A DNA stretch of 64,000 nucleotides from Halocafeteria seosinensis. Taxonomy: Eukaryota > Sar > Bigyra > Bicosoecida. Where the stretch lies: positions 150,096-214,095 of the forward strand of contig LVLI01000156.1 of NCBI GenBank assembly GCA_001687465.1. Reading direction: 5' to 3'. Both the position numbers and the translations under genes were made by a program. Of this stretch, positions 53,701 to 63,619 are shown piece after piece (position 1 is the first letter of the stretch; each line of letters starts with the position of its first letter). The notes beneath the pieces are model-generated. The model was not told the origin of the DNA. It searched no databases and saw only the letters and a program-made list of their open reading frames with translations.

Positions 53701-56345
53701 ACGGTTCCTACTTTGCCTCGTCGGAGAAAAGAGATAATACGGCGGGTGAAAATGACCAAAGTGCTTCTTCATCTTCAGTATCTGGCTCCCGAAGTTCGGA
53801 CCATGTGGGCAGTAACACAGGCTTAGACTATAGTAGTCAGGGTCGTTCCTCTCAGGAGTACGGGAATGGACAAGACGCGCCGAAGAATTCCAGTAGTAGT
53901 AGCCGGAATAAAGCCGAAAGTGAGCTCTCTCGAACTTCATCAGCTGTTAGTTACGCGAGCTTAGGTGACGGTGCTAGTCATAATGCTTCTTCCACTGACT
54001 TGGGTAGGGCGCTGTACGGCTCCTATAGTCCGGCGAATCTATCACAGAAGCGGTCTAACCGTAGCATGGCGTCTTACATCTCCAGCAACAACTCAGATCT
54101 CTTAGATCGTCATCGTTCAAGTTCCGCGATGTCTTGGGATCCCCAGGGCCGTCGGAACACGGGGGATGAACATCACATAAGGACGTTCGACACTGTTAGA
54201 GAGTCATCCTCTCCAACAGCCCATCGCAAGTTGTCGGCTGCTTCTCGTAACAATGATTTGCAGCGTTCTTACTCCGATCTTCATCTGCGTTCCTTTATAG
54301 ATGGAAGATCCCCTAAGAATGAAGACTATGCAACTCCCAATTCTGATGATAAAGCTGGCTCGCTAAAATCTGTAACTTCTGTTGTCTCGGTGACAACTCC
54401 AGTCGATGACACCCCCGAACGACCGTCTGTGTCCGTCGCGTCTCCGCGACAGCCCAGTGGAACGTCTCCCCCTTCGGTGAACTTTGGAGGCCCTCGAAGA
54501 CGCTCGCTGGGAATGGTTCCTTTGTCCTTCTGTGAGGATCAGCCGCCGCAAAATGGTAAGGAAAATGGCTTTTGTTCACGGAAATATTCTCATCTATTCT
54601 CAAATTTCATTGTTGTGTCTGTTTGTCCAGAAGAGGATGGTACAAGCTCAGAGTCCCGTAAAGGCTTATCGACTGGAGCCAAATCTATGCACAATCTAGC
54701 TCTAGGCCCTAAGTCGGCTGGCGTGCAGTCAAAGTCGCTCCAACGACACAAAGATTTTGTCATGCTGACGGAAAATGTTGGGACATCGGAAAAGGGCTCG
54801 CTAAAGAAGAAGACGGTGATCTTCCGTGCCCGTGGGTCTGGGTCGCTCTCAATTGCTACCCCACAATGGGGCTCTGACAAGGAAGGATTCTCCGACTATG
54901 ATGCTACTGACGTTCCGCAGGATTCTGAGGAGGGTAAGGGAATAACACGACAAGAAAGTTCAGGGAAAGCGTGCCTTGGAGTTCCGCGAGTTGGAGAAGC
55001 AATCGAGGAAGATTCAGACAGCGCCGAAATCTCTTCGTTGGAAGATGAGGGTGGCTTCGAAGATGTCACTGACAAGCTAGATGAAGTTTTGAATGAGGAG
55101 CACGACCAGAATGTCGAAGATGAACAACTAGAACCACTTTCTGATGTCGACATTGAAGGGGACGACGAAGAAGAATACGTCGATTCGTCGGAGGAGGAAG
55201 AAGAAGATGTTGCACACGGGAAAGCAAGCGATGCTTTACCTCTGCGGGGTATCACTAATCTGCGAGCTGCCCAGGATGCCCGGAATTCGTTTCTGAACGT
55301 CGTATTCGGAGTAGCAGAGGACCAGGGTAAACGGAGCACTATGGAAGATAGGGTGATGGTAAGTTTAAGTCGGTGGTCGTGATTCTATATCAATGGGATG
55401 TCCGTGTATATGTTTGTGGTACGCCCTGTTCAGGCATTGGTAGAATTCAATGAAGCCCTAAACTTGGGACCTGACGCCCCGCACGAGGCCTTTTTTGGTG
55501 TATATGACGGACATAATGGATCACATTGCGCCCAGTATTTGGCCGAGAGGCTTCACGCAAACTATGCATCATATGCTACAGGTGGTGAAGATCCTGCTGA
55601 AGCTCTAATTAGCGCATTTTGCGACACCGACGACCATTATTGTCTTCAGCAACAGGAACTCGCCAACAGTGCTGGACAGGATTTCCAATTCAGCGGCGCT
55701 ACGGGTTGCACTGTTGTCGTTCGTAAAGGAGGAAAGATATCGCAGGAAGCAACGGGGAACGAGGGTGACCAGGAAGCAATGCTTGTATATGTAGCTAACG
55801 CCGGTGACTGCAGAGCCGTGCTCAGCTATCGGGGTATAGCATATGACCTCTCTGAAGATCATAAAGCCTCGAGAGAAGACGAACAAGAAAGAATAACGAC
55901 AGCCGGCGGTTATGTGCATAATGGTCGTTTGATGGGCATCCTAGCCGTGTCCCGCGCATTCGGAGATATTGAATATAAACAGTTAAAGGAGAAAGCATGG
56001 GAAACTGAATTTGAGGATGACCCCTTGACAGCAGAGCCGGACGTTCGGGCAGAAGTTGTATCAGCGGGTAGTGAGTTTATCATTCTGGGTAAGTGTCCCT
56101 CCAATGTTGGATTATCTACCGTTTTACTTTTTTATGAAATCTAATTGACGCCTTGTATGTCCGTTTCAGCCTGCGATGGAGTGTGGGACGTTCTCAGTTC
56201 CCAACAAGCCGTCAACTTTGTCCGGCGAAAGCTTGTGGAGCAGCAAGACATTCAAAAGGCTGCAGAGGAGCTGGTTCAGAAGGCAATCTCCTTGAACAGT
56301 GCTGATAATGTGTCCGCAATTGTGATTGGATTTGTCAGCGAATGA
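50768..56345 (+). CDS. cyclic-nucleotide-binding / CaMKK-like kinase / PP2C phosphatase fusion
   Basis: Eight exons join in phase (50768-51703, 51771-51890, 51960-52665, 52733-52862, 52928-54555, 54631-55358, 55434-56088, 56170-56345), about 1,692 aa. It starts MGCSPS, an N-myristoylation plus palmitoylation signal, then an acidic disordered region. A single cyclic-nucleotide-binding domain (about residues 235-350) has HHFGEFSLIDEQPRVASV: the phosphate-binding Glu and Arg are present, but the residue after Arg is Val, where PKA has Ala and PKG has Thr. The kinase (about 420-695) has GTGAYGEV, FAMKVVDKAKL, HRDIKPENIL, DFGVS and GTPAFMAPELF, closest by eye to CaMKK. A 700-residue Ser/Arg-rich linker, including DSKRDLHRDSKRDLRRR, leads to a complete PP2C (about 1395-1692): RSTMED, FFGVYDGHNG, NAGDCRAVL, AVSRAFGD, ACDGVWDVL and SADNVSAIV. 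Splitting into two genes is unlikely, because the PP2C motif RSTMED ends exon 6, continuous with the linker. Confidence 0.88.
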
Positions 56346-56355
56346 CCGCTTTCTT

Positions 56356-57861
56356 TTAGCTATACACGCGCACTGCTACCGCGGGAAGTAGCCATTTTAA
56401 GGCCGTTCGCGCAGTAGTACTAAGGGTCGAACTGCACGGTTTCTGTGCGTTCTGTTCCCGCAAATATACCTTTGCAAAGAGCATTGATGCAATAGCACCT
56501 AGTACACATCGACCTCGTATGTCTAGAAGCAGATCCTGTATTGTTGTACGCCGCAGGAAACTCACTATTGCTCTCGGAATAACGTAAAGGGATAATTCCG
56601 AGCGTCGAGCAGGCCGTTCCAACAGAATGCTGAAACCACATAAAAACGAACCCAGGACTACGCCCCATGATGAGTCATAATGAATCAAATTCCGCAATGT
56701 GCAAATAGACGACCATATTATAGCGATGAAGCTAGCGAGAAAGGCGCTGCTTCGTGTTGAGCTAATCGAGCAATTTTGAAGCATCCGAGCGAAGTCTTCC
56801 CACTTATTCGGAATGCCAGCGGAAACTAGAGCAGCAGCAAATTGAAGCGGCATGTATAATCGCATCGCAGAGGCAAATCCGGCTGCCCATCTGTTGACGA
56901 TATTCCTCGTACAGCTGCTTCCATATTCAGAATGGACAACGGAGCATGGAATGAAACCGGTTCCAGGATCACCCCATGCCGGTGGCATGCGCCGGTGTCG
57001 ACAATACTCCTCCAAATCATTTGCATGAGTCCCATACGCTCTTGAACCCTCTTTGAAGCCTCTGAGAACCTCCAGGAGTCGTTCATCTATCCGAGCTAAT
57101 GATGAAATCCATTCACGGTAAAGTTTCGGTAGTACTTGCGGGTGATAAAACCAGTCGTACATGATTTCATGACATCCTAAGACAAAAAATACAGTGGAAC
57201 CGTGGCGGCGCATCAACGTTTTCAATTCACGATTCCTACTATCCAGTACAAGGGAAGAGCTGTATGAAGCCACCGCTCGCACAACTAGATCCAGCGAGAA
57301 TCGTAACGGGTTGAGTTCGAACTGTCGGTGGCGTTGGTTTTTCTGTCCATTGGTAGTTGTACTTGTACCTGAAGAGTTTCTACCTGCGTAAAGTGCTATC
57401 ACCATCAAAGAAGCCGCTAACGCAGGTAGTGTTTCTGTGGGGACCCATTTCAAGTTTGGCGACAGCATCTCCTGCGAGTCATTTGCATGTGTAGATTGTT
57501 TCGATTCCTCATCGTTCGCTGAAGGACGCCACCGGTGGCGTCTACCTGTGTCGGAGGACGGGGAAGGGCGTTTCGATTCAATGTATGCCAATAATTCATG
57601 GCGAAGAACTCCAAAGACGGCGCTGTAGAGTCCCACAGCCGCGGCGAATCTCAGATTCCCGGGATTGCCGACCACAGCTCGGTAGACAAGTGCCACTGGT
57701 TCTGTCCACGTGGTGGCGGTCGTACGTGTAGTCGTCCTCCGACGTCCTCTGTACAAGGTTGAAACCAGTGTGAATAAGGCATGCAAGCCGTAGGCCTCCA
57801 GCGAGCGCCGTAGAGCATGTGCTAGAATGTTTTTTCGGACAGTATTGTCCATTATAGACAC
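56356..57861 (-). CDS. TMEM135-like membrane protein
   Basis: Single exon of 501 aa resembling TMEM135, a mitochondrial/peroxisomal membrane protein linked to fat storage and mitochondrial dynamics in animals. The shared block is GSSCTRNIVNRWAAGF, YMPLQFAAAL, a run with RSSAFLASF, ICTLRNL, and FLCGFSILLERPARRSELSLYV followed by PRA. Several hydrophobic segments lie around residues 90-110, 140-160, 330-350 and 385-405. The N-terminus has a Thr/Arg-rich stretch. It lacks the full second half of animal TMEM135 that I would expect, so the relationship is to the conserved block only. The start lies 14 bases from the start of the divergent ecdysoneless gene, and the stop lies 10 bases from the kinase-phosphatase stop. 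Confidence 0.7.
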   Translation of the reverse strand: MSIMDNTVRKNILAHALRRSLEAYGLHALFTLVSTLYRGRRRTTTRTTATTWTEPVALVYRAVVGNPGNLRFAAAVGLYSAVFGVLRHELLAYIESKRPSPSSDTGRRHRWRPSANDEESKQSTHANDSQEMLSPNLKWVPTETLPALAASLMVIALYAGRNSSGTSTTTNGQKNQRHRQFELNPLRFSLDLVVRAVASYSSSLVLDSRNRELKTLMRRHGSTVFFVLGCHEIMYDWFYHPQVLPKLYREWISSLARIDERLLEVLRGFKEGSRAYGTHANDLEEYCRHRRMPPAWGDPGTGFIPCSVVHSEYGSSCTRNIVNRWAAGFASAMRLYMPLQFAAALVSAGIPNKWEDFARMLQNCSISSTRSSAFLASFIAIIWSSICTLRNLIHYDSSWGVVLGSFLCGFSILLERPARRSELSLYVIPRAIVSFLRRTTIQDLLLDIRGRCVLGAIASMLFAKVYLREQNAQKPCSSTLSTTARTALKWLLPAVAVRVYS

Positions 57862-57875
57862 ATTGTATCTACCTT

Positions 57876-60233
57876 ATGCACAAACAGAGAATGAACCCCA
57901 TCAAAGAGGCTATTCAGCAGCATAATAAGGCTGCAGGAGAAGGACACGAAGAGGAGGAAGATGATGATGACATCAATACCATTTACTATTACATACTAGT
58001 CCCCCATCAGGACCTTCGGTCTCTCCAAGATGAATGCTTTCAGTACATTGATCGTGTCTTGTCGGACTATATGTGGCAGGAGGAAGCCTTCACGCTGTAT
58101 CGGCAGGGCGAAGGGCCTCCAATTCCAGCGTATCGGAGGCCTCCGACTTCCTCGAATTGGTCCATGCTCCACGGCAAGACTCGTTTTGGCGATAATATAG
58201 AGGATGAATGGCTGGTCGTATCTCTCCTTTTCCGTATTTCCGAGACGCACCGGGATGTGGTGGTGTTCATGGAAGACGACGATGGTGAATTCTTGGCCAT
58301 TGAAGCGGCGGAGGAGATTCCGGAATGGCTTCACCCGGAGAATACGACCAACCATTTGGCCGTACATCAAGGAAGCGTTCACATTGTACCACCTTCACAG
58401 GAAGCTGGAGCTGATGGTGCCGTGCTTGGGATTACGAAAGCGTGTGATGCTATTCGAGACACTAGAGTCCCTACCAAGGCCTCGGCAGGAGTGCAGCAGG
58501 CTATCCAGAATCGAGTGACCACTGATATTTCTCAAGCAGCGCGTAGGGAACGACACGTATCCCTATGCACTGTGCCTCGCCTGGTAGCGGAGTTGCTCGC
58601 TCATCGACCGCAGCTTGTTGCACCCGCCGTCAACGCGTTTTATACTCGAGATGCCATCGACATTAAGGCCTGTACAAAAATGCATTCGTTCCCGTTGGAC
58701 AGCGATCCCCATCATTTCGTGTCGCTTCCGGTAAGGTTTACGAAGTGCACATACGCTCAGTTGCGACAGCAGAGGATGCATATCCCAAAAGTTTGGCAGC
58801 GCTACATCCCTACCGAGGAAGAACAGCAAGGCACCGGGAGATGGCTGAACGGAATGAAGTTGACGTGTGGACTAGAGATTCTTCTCTCGCGGGGCGCAGG
58901 TTACCACCTATTGCACGCCTCCAAATACTTTAGAAATGTATTGGGGCAGGGAGATAGCAATATGTCAGATTCAATTTTGAGTTACCATCGGAAGAGATTT
59001 GCTAATGCCATAGTGCGTCAGAGTGGGGACGGTCTGGGTGCTTCACAGTCCAAACAGCAAGCAACAGAACACTACAACGCGTCGTTTGATATGATTGTGC
59101 GACAAAATGTCAGTTCTAGAGCGATAAATACGGACTGTTTGAAGAACGATAAAAGCAGTGCGGAGGAACTTTATTCGCGACTGCTAAAGTGTTCGAAAAT
59201 ACCAAACACCAGGTGGCTACGTATTGTCCAACGGTATGATATCGACTACACACTGCTAATTTACGACCTCTTGTGTCCACGGATCGAGTATGGCATATTG
59301 GGGAAAGAATGTCCGCAACTGTTGTGGAGAGAAACACATTTTGCGGATTTAAGCGGTGGCGAGGAAGACGTAGAGGATGAGGATCAGTGGCTCCGAGAGG
59401 GCGCGGAAAAACTGGAAAGAATACTGGAACAACGAGCACAAGAGATAGAAAATCTATCGGGCTCCCCGCAACCTGCCTGTGACGCAGGACGGGGCGAACC
59501 TGACACGGATGGTGTTGCAACAGCCCAATCGGTTATTGAGGAAATGAATAGTTTTGTGAATCGAATGTCTGACTATGAAGGTGTGGAAAATGACCATCAG
59601 AAGCTACACCAATCTCAACCTGTGGACGAAGAAGTAGATAATGATGATGCACAATACGCCCAAGCTAACGAAGCCGATGGAAATCAGCATCAGCATGAAC
59701 TTGCAAAATTGCGAAAGCAACTACAAGGGATATATTCACAGGTTGATGTTTCCAGGTTACGACAGGGCCGAGCAAACGATGATGCCCAATGGCTTAAACA
59801 ATGTTGCCGAAGTGACGCTACGATCAGATATTCTAGACGACGCAACCTCGAGGAAGATCCAAGCGCCACAAACTCGATGGACTACATGTACGAAACTATG
59901 GATGCTGAGTTGGCGAGTTCAACGATAAAAGATTCGTTTTCGACAGTTAATAACGGCTCCTTCACGCAAGATAGCAATGTCAATTACAACTTGGTTAAGA
60001 ATATGGCTCATAGTGTTGGGAACCAGAGCGGTTTGGCTGGGCCAGCCAGCAACGTTCTCAAAGAGATGGGCGTTGAGCCGCCTCCAGATTGGTTAGCCGG
60101 CCAAGTGAGCGAGGAGAAAGAAGAGGAATATTCAAATAATGATGATGTATCTGACGAGGACGATGCGGATCAATTAGAAGGGGATGAAGACCTTCCTGCT
60201 TCCTTGAAGGAAAAGCTGGAGGTGCTTGACTGA
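57876..60233 (+). CDS. ecdysoneless / SGT1 family protein
   Basis: Single exon of 785 aa (780 if starting at MNPIKEAI, 57891). The N-terminal 160 residues match the ECD/SGT1 family: YYYILVPH, IDRVLSDYMWQEEAFTL, LHGKTRFGDNIEDEWLVVSL, then DDDGEFLAIEAAEEIPEWLHP and an H-x-G-x-x-H-I-V-P strand. This eukaryotic family has been linked to pre-mRNA splicing (Prp8), cell-cycle control and transcription of glycolytic genes in yeast. The middle (residues 230-500) is helical, and the C-terminus is strongly acidic (EEKEEEYSNNDD, DADQLEGDEDL), as in other ECD proteins. The stop is only three bases from the stop of the convergent SPP-like gene. Confidence 0.88.
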   Translation: MHKQRMNPIKEAIQQHNKAAGEGHEEEEDDDDINTIYYYILVPHQDLRSLQDECFQYIDRVLSDYMWQEEAFTLYRQGEGPPIPAYRRPPTSSNWSMLHGKTRFGDNIEDEWLVVSLLFRISETHRDVVVFMEDDDGEFLAIEAAEEIPEWLHPENTTNHLAVHQGSVHIVPPSQEAGADGAVLGITKACDAIRDTRVPTKASAGVQQAIQNRVTTDISQAARRERHVSLCTVPRLVAELLAHRPQLVAPAVNAFYTRDAIDIKACTKMHSFPLDSDPHHFVSLPVRFTKCTYAQLRQQRMHIPKVWQRYIPTEEEQQGTGRWLNGMKLTCGLEILLSRGAGYHLLHASKYFRNVLGQGDSNMSDSILSYHRKRFANAIVRQSGDGLGASQSKQQATEHYNASFDMIVRQNVSSRAINTDCLKNDKSSAEELYSRLLKCSKIPNTRWLRIVQRYDIDYTLLIYDLLCPRIEYGILGKECPQLLWRETHFADLSGGEEDVEDEDQWLREGAEKLERILEQRAQEIENLSGSPQPACDAGRGEPDTDGVATAQSVIEEMNSFVNRMSDYEGVENDHQKLHQSQPVDEEVDNDDAQYAQANEADGNQHQHELAKLRKQLQGIYSQVDVSRLRQGRANDDAQWLKQCCRSDATIRYSRRRNLEEDPSATNSMDYMYETMDAELASSTIKDSFSTVNNGSFTQDSNVNYNLVKNMAHSVGNQSGLAGPASNVLKEMGVEPPPDWLAGQVSEEKEEEYSNNDDVSDEDDADQLEGDEDLPASLKEKLEVLD

Positions 60234-60236
60234 ACT

Positions 60237-62370
60237 CTACTTCTTCGCGTCGTCCTCCGCCGTTCTCATGGGATGCATTTCAACGATAGTATTTGAATTA
60301 CCATTACTCCTACCACGAAGTCCTGGGGATGATGCGTCGCTCTCTTCGTCGTCGTGCTCCACTAATGGTGTATATTGCTGTGCCCCGGAAGTGCGCACAG
60401 AATCGTTTTCATGAGGTGTACTCTGAAGCCACTCGAGCGATGGACGTTCCCCCTTCCACATTTGTCTCAGTTCCCCGTTCCTGAATCCTAGAAGATATGT
60501 TGGAAGCAACATGAGAGGTACTAGATATAGTAGAGCCTGCGTTTAGAAGGAGACTCATTACACGATGGCGATATTGGGAGATACCAAAGTACTGACTTAC
60601 CGGTTGCCCCATTCCTGTTACGTATATAGCAATGTTAGCCATCGCTAGCCCGAATGCATAACCTAACAAGAGCCAGGTAAAATAGCTTGTAGTTTTGAAC
60701 GCAGGTGTGAGCGATCTACCATTCCAAACGTTGTACCTGACAACGTAGCAGAAGAGCAAGCCGGGTATTACGAGGTCTCCAAGGCCGAGCATGCTGTCTC
60801 CACGACGATAATCTAGCAATGTTGGAATGCGCAGTAGTATTGGGATGAAATCATCTTTTCCACAATGTCGCTTATCGTGCGGGTTCAAGCGACAGTAGCA
60901 TTCCCAGTTCTGCACTGGTTTGGCCTGGCCAGCGGTCGCGACTTCTACCATGACACTGTCCCCTACCAGCAACGGAGTAATGAATACCATGAAAACGTCA
61001 TACAGGAAGAAGGCCCAAAGCAGTGCCGATATGAACCTTAACGAGGGCAGACGAACCTGCAGCATTATGAGTGTTACGAGAACTACCCCGGTCGCATCTT
61101 GAAGGATCCAGCTCCATGAGTGAAATCGAAAGAAATACCATATCAGCATAATGGTGAGGCCTACGGGAAGTCCAGAAACATGGGATCTGGTCGTCTCCGA
61201 GAAGCAGCATACTTTAATGTTCGTCTTCATCCCGGGATGAATCCCCTCAAACAGCGGTTTAAAAACTAATAAGGCCCAGGACGTGGTTCCTGATAAGATA
61301 AAGAGCAGCTGAACAAATAGGACGACTCCGATTCCGTATTGGATCAAAATATATAAACCCACCAGTACAATCGCTGCAAATGATAGTATTCCACAGATAT
61401 ACCACAACGAAAGGTTCTCTTCGTCCAATATGTCTATGCCTGTGGCTGGGTCTTTCATCCTGGTTAACCGTCTTGATACCATGTCTCGATCTGGTGCTGC
61501 TGCTCTCCACCCAGCGATTCCCAACGTTAACACGGCGAAGACAAACAGAAATACACTTGAAGGCTCCAACACCGGAACCCATCGTTTGCTCAGCATTACA
61601 ACAGCTTTAGTTCCTGGTTGGATGGCTTGGTATAACTGTTTGGAGTTCCCAATCTTTGTAAATACAGCAGGAACCATGTCCTTTCCAGAGATATCTCGCG
61701 ATTTACCCATCCTCATCAAGTCATCCGAGATACAACAGACTTGTCGCTGTTGTTGCTGGGCGCTTTTCTTTGTCAGCACACACTTCTGACTGGGACAGCT
61801 GCTTTCAGATCCACAAGTAAACCCTCGGTAGGCTTTCTCCCGAGTGACGTCGTTAGCGTCGATGGAAGACTCTCCCTTTCTGCAATCATAATCGCATATT
61901 CCTACATGCAGTTGGCTCACTGGTGTTTGTTTTGCAGATCTGCTAGCATTCGCGGACTGGTACATAGCTCCCACGGAATTCACGATGATAATCGCTTTCG
62001 CGCCAGCAATTTTCGCATTCTTCGCTTTCTGTGCAAACGTGCAATTTCCACGCTCTGCGAATAGTATGTAACCCTTGGCGTATGGACTTGTTGGCGTCCC
62101 ACACCCTTTCAGGCCTCCAACATGAGGGTCGCGAGCTCCCATCACTCGTCCTTCCAGTGCATTTTCATAGTCCGGAAGGCGTGGTCCAAAGTCAGCTTCT
62201 GCCACCCAGTATGTAAATTGCTCCCCTCCGTTCATCGCGATTGTATACTGAGCTGTCTGCTTGGAACGCTCATATTTAGCTTCTTGCGCCTGGCAAGAGC
62301 CCGTGAAGCTCAAGATCAGAAGAAAGCATCCAACTACGGACAACAGTCCCCGTAGCATTTTATACAACAT
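60237..62370 (-). CDS. signal peptide peptidase-like intramembrane aspartyl protease (SPPL2 type)
   Basis: Predicted presenilin-family protease of type II membrane proteins. Two exons (62370-60601, 60536-60237) give 689 aa. Signal peptide at about residues 1-28. A protease-associated (PA) domain at about 85-265 contains GCGTPTSPYAKGYILFAERG and AGAKAIIIVNS. Transmembrane segments run from about 275 to 610. The three SPP motifs are all present: YDVFMVF (about residue 458), LGLGDLVIPG (about 527) and QPALLYLVP (591). The PAL motif is created exactly at the exon junction, so an isoform that stays in the intron would lose it. A Cys-rich loop (WECYCRLNPHDKRHCGKDD) lies between the two catalytic Asp helices. 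The acidic cytosolic tail is likely disordered. Confidence 0.95.
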
Positions 62371-62964
62371 TTACATGTGTACGCACTGTTCTTTTAGAAA
62401 TCAACCGATTGTATCGTACCTAACTAATCAAATTCTGTGGTATTCCACACATGGGGACTTGCTTGGGTTTGCTATAGTTTGCGCCCGGTACATGTTCACA
62501 AACGTCGCAAACTCTGTTGTTGGAACGTGGCACGGTGGCGGACACGAATCGCAATGCCAGTACTAATACCTCGAACTTGAGAAAATATACCTAATAGCGT
62601 GTACTACTGCCCAAAACAATGGGCAGTTTGGGCAAGTAATTCAGGATCACCCCCCATTTTGCCATTTGTATCTGATGTTCCTTCGCATGAGGAGCGTTGT
62701 ATCCCTGAGTCGTGGCGGTTCCAGTCAATTGCACAGTGAATTTCAGTGTACCGCGCCCCCCTCTTCCCGAGGTGGACAAAGTTCCGACAACAGATTCTGA
62801 ACGCTTGCTTCCAACTGCAGCACAAGGGACTCTCAAGTTAACACAATTCATCAGCCAACAAAACATTCCTCATGTATAATCCTTACATGGTATTTGTCTC
62901 CAGCATCCGCGGGAATGTGCATTTGGTCCACAGAGTCCTCTATTAAGGAAACTCCCCAATTGGA
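62371..62964. other. intergenic region between SPP-like gene and rDNA spacer
   Basis: About 590 bases, no supported gene. A 91-codon minus-strand open frame at 62866-62591 (Gly/Thr-rich, VQLTGTATTQGYNAPH) has no motif I recognise. The SPP-like promoter is next to 62371. Confidence 0.35.
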
Positions 62965-63619
62965 TTTTTTTTTTTTTTTTTTTAAACCCCCGGATGGTTA
63001 AGGAAGAAAACCTTTACTCCGTACTTAATCGTACCCTCATTACTTTCGCAGTCCATGGTCGAAAAATGAAAAGAAATGTTGTGTGAAACTTTCGCAGCCC
63101 ACAGTCCCACGCACACGCACACACACACATAGACAAGTATGAACCGGGTTTTTTGTTGCAAGCATTTTATATATATATATATATATATGTTTTTTTTTAC
63201 CATTAGTTATGGAAACGTGTTAATCGTACCTTCAAACACACAAACAAAGCATGGGGCAGTGTAAGTTGACGCGAAACTTCAGGAAGGCGAGAATCAAATG
63301 GCTGAAATATAAATATAACCTCGCCAACACACGGTACACTTGTGCCAACCCTGCCTTGAAAGCCACAGGGAAGTGAATTTTTTTATTTTTTTTTAACCCC
63401 GGATGGTTAAGAAAGAAAACCTGTACTCCATACATGTACTTAATCGTACCCTCATTACAAGGGGCGGACTCACAACACCGACAAACAAAGCATGGGGCAG
63501 TGCAAGATTGACAAGATGGGGAAATTCAGAAACATAGATATTGTGAGGAAAACCTCAAAAAAATCTGTGAATAAGAATTTCGATAAGTTTTGTTGACAAG
63601 TTACTCGAAATTGTCAACA
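62965..63619. repeat. degenerate tandem repeats in the rDNA-adjacent spacer
   Basis: A T19 tract (62965-62983) is followed by CCCCGGATGGTTAAG-type sequence at 62984-63043, repeated at 63395-63460 after another T-rich tract. ACAAACAAAGCATGGGGCAG repeats exactly at 63240 and 63481, and TAATCGTACC occurs at 63026, 63221 and 63441. An (AC)n tract ends near 63129, and (AT)10 lies at 63169-63188. Imperfect period is about 200-410 bases. This looks like 3' external transcribed or intergenic spacer of the rDNA unit. Open frames in it share the peptide VFFLNHPG only because of the DNA repeats. Confidence 0.8.

Noticed and set aside
53551-53940. 129-codon minus-strand open frame inside the kinase-phosphatase gene
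   Set aside because: Antisense shadow of the Ser/Arg-rich linker.
62982-63435. Two minus-strand open frames sharing FFLNHPG
   Set aside because: The similarity is caused by the DNA repeat; both are short and low in coding character.
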